Assembly (NCBI RefSeq): GCF_024648825.1
Contig: NZ_JANBBE010000020.1
Location: 59,425 to 123,424, forward strand
Length of the DNA: 64,000 nucleotides
Source: Lentzea californiensis
Lineage (GTDB): Bacteria > Actinomycetota > Actinomycetes > Mycobacteriales > Pseudonocardiaceae
Direction of reading: 5' to 3'
Positions 63,821-64,000 of the stretch are shown here, piece by piece. The translations under genes and the position numbers were made by a program. The notes beneath the pieces were generated by a model. That model was given only the letters and a program-made list of their open reading frames with translations. It had not been told where the DNA came from and made no database searches. Numbering within the stretch: position 1 is the stretch's first letter; each line of letters begins with the position of its first letter.

Positions 63821-64000
63821 TCAGGCGGGCATCAGGACCGAGTCGATGAGGTAGACGGTGGCGTTGGCGGTCTTCACGCCACCACAGATGACGTTGGCGT
63901 CGTTGGCCTTGATCGCGTTGCCGGAGCCGGTGACCTTCACGGTGCCGGTCTGCACGGTCTTCTGGTCACCGGCGATCTTGTCCGGGGAGATCTGGCCGGG
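63821..64000 (-). CDS. Fasciclin (FAS1) domain protein, C-terminal part, MPT70/MPT83-like
   Basis: Only the last 59 residues are in the window. They contain VICGGVKTANATVYLIDSVL near the stop codon, the end of a FAS1 fold and very like the C-termini of mycobacterial MPT70 and MPT83. Preceding strands (VQTGTVKVTGSGNAIKAND) fit the same domain. These proteins are secreted or lipid-anchored cell-surface proteins. In mycobacteria they are controlled by SigK, and a SigK/RskA-like pair lies nearby. The 5' end and promoter are off the window. Confidence 0.85.
   Translation of the reverse strand, partial: PGQISPDKIAGDQKTVQTGTVKVTGSGNAIKANDANVICGGVKTANATVYLIDSVLMPA

Overview
The window is very GC-rich and organised like an actinomycete chromosome. 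About 52.6 kb of it is one arm of a modular type I polyketide synthase (PKS) cluster. The SigK/RskA-type sigma module and MPT70/83-like fasciclin gene at the right edge suggest a mycolic-acid-lineage or Pseudonocardiales-like actinomycete; the genus cannot be fixed from this sequence alone.

Region 1 to 52571 (minus strand) holds six consecutive PKS genes, called PKS-A to PKS-F here in transcription order. Transcription runs from right to left. PKS-A has an ACP-only loading domain followed by modules 1 and 2. PKS-B is module 3, PKS-C module 4, PKS-D (about 7,370 aa) modules 5 to 8, PKS-E module 9, and PKS-F (cut by the left edge) the start of module 10. No thioesterase is present, so the assembly line continues beyond position 1. 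Every KS has its Cys and every KR is of the B type. Acyltransferase motifs mostly predict malonyl-CoA, but the ATs of modules 3 and 9 carry hybrid motifs (HASH and HACH). Module 8 has a visibly degenerate enoylreductase.

Region 52572 to 56447 is the starter-unit supply. A divergent promoter region separates PKS-A from a stand-alone acyltransferase (VinK-like) and a flavin L-amino acid 2-monooxygenase on the plus strand. A nitrilase-superfamily amidohydrolase converges on them from the minus strand, with a strong bidirectional terminator between. This set matches the marginolactone starter pathway: arginine to 4-guanidinobutanamide to 4-guanidinobutanoate to its acyl-ACP. It fits the ACP-only loading domain. 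The expected product is a large guanidino- or amino-terminated polyketide, possibly a macrolide. The CoA ligase and amidinohydrolase that would complete the pathway are not in the window.

Region 56488 to 60881 (minus strand) holds a five-helix membrane protein, a possible 18-residue acidic small ORF, a GT4 glycosyltransferase and a GH92 alpha-mannosidase-like hydrolase. The last two overlap by ATGA. They could attach and remove a mannose-like sugar on the polyketide.

Region 61017 to 64000 looks like ordinary chromosome outside the cluster. It holds a secreted DUF4394 protein, an ECF sigma factor with its RskA-type zinc anti-sigma factor, a small TrkA-N domain protein and the end of a fasciclin gene. 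A promoter resembling the mycobacterial SigK consensus lies just before the sigma gene, suggesting autoregulation.

The long open frames antisense to the PKS genes are GC-skew shadows and are not annotated.
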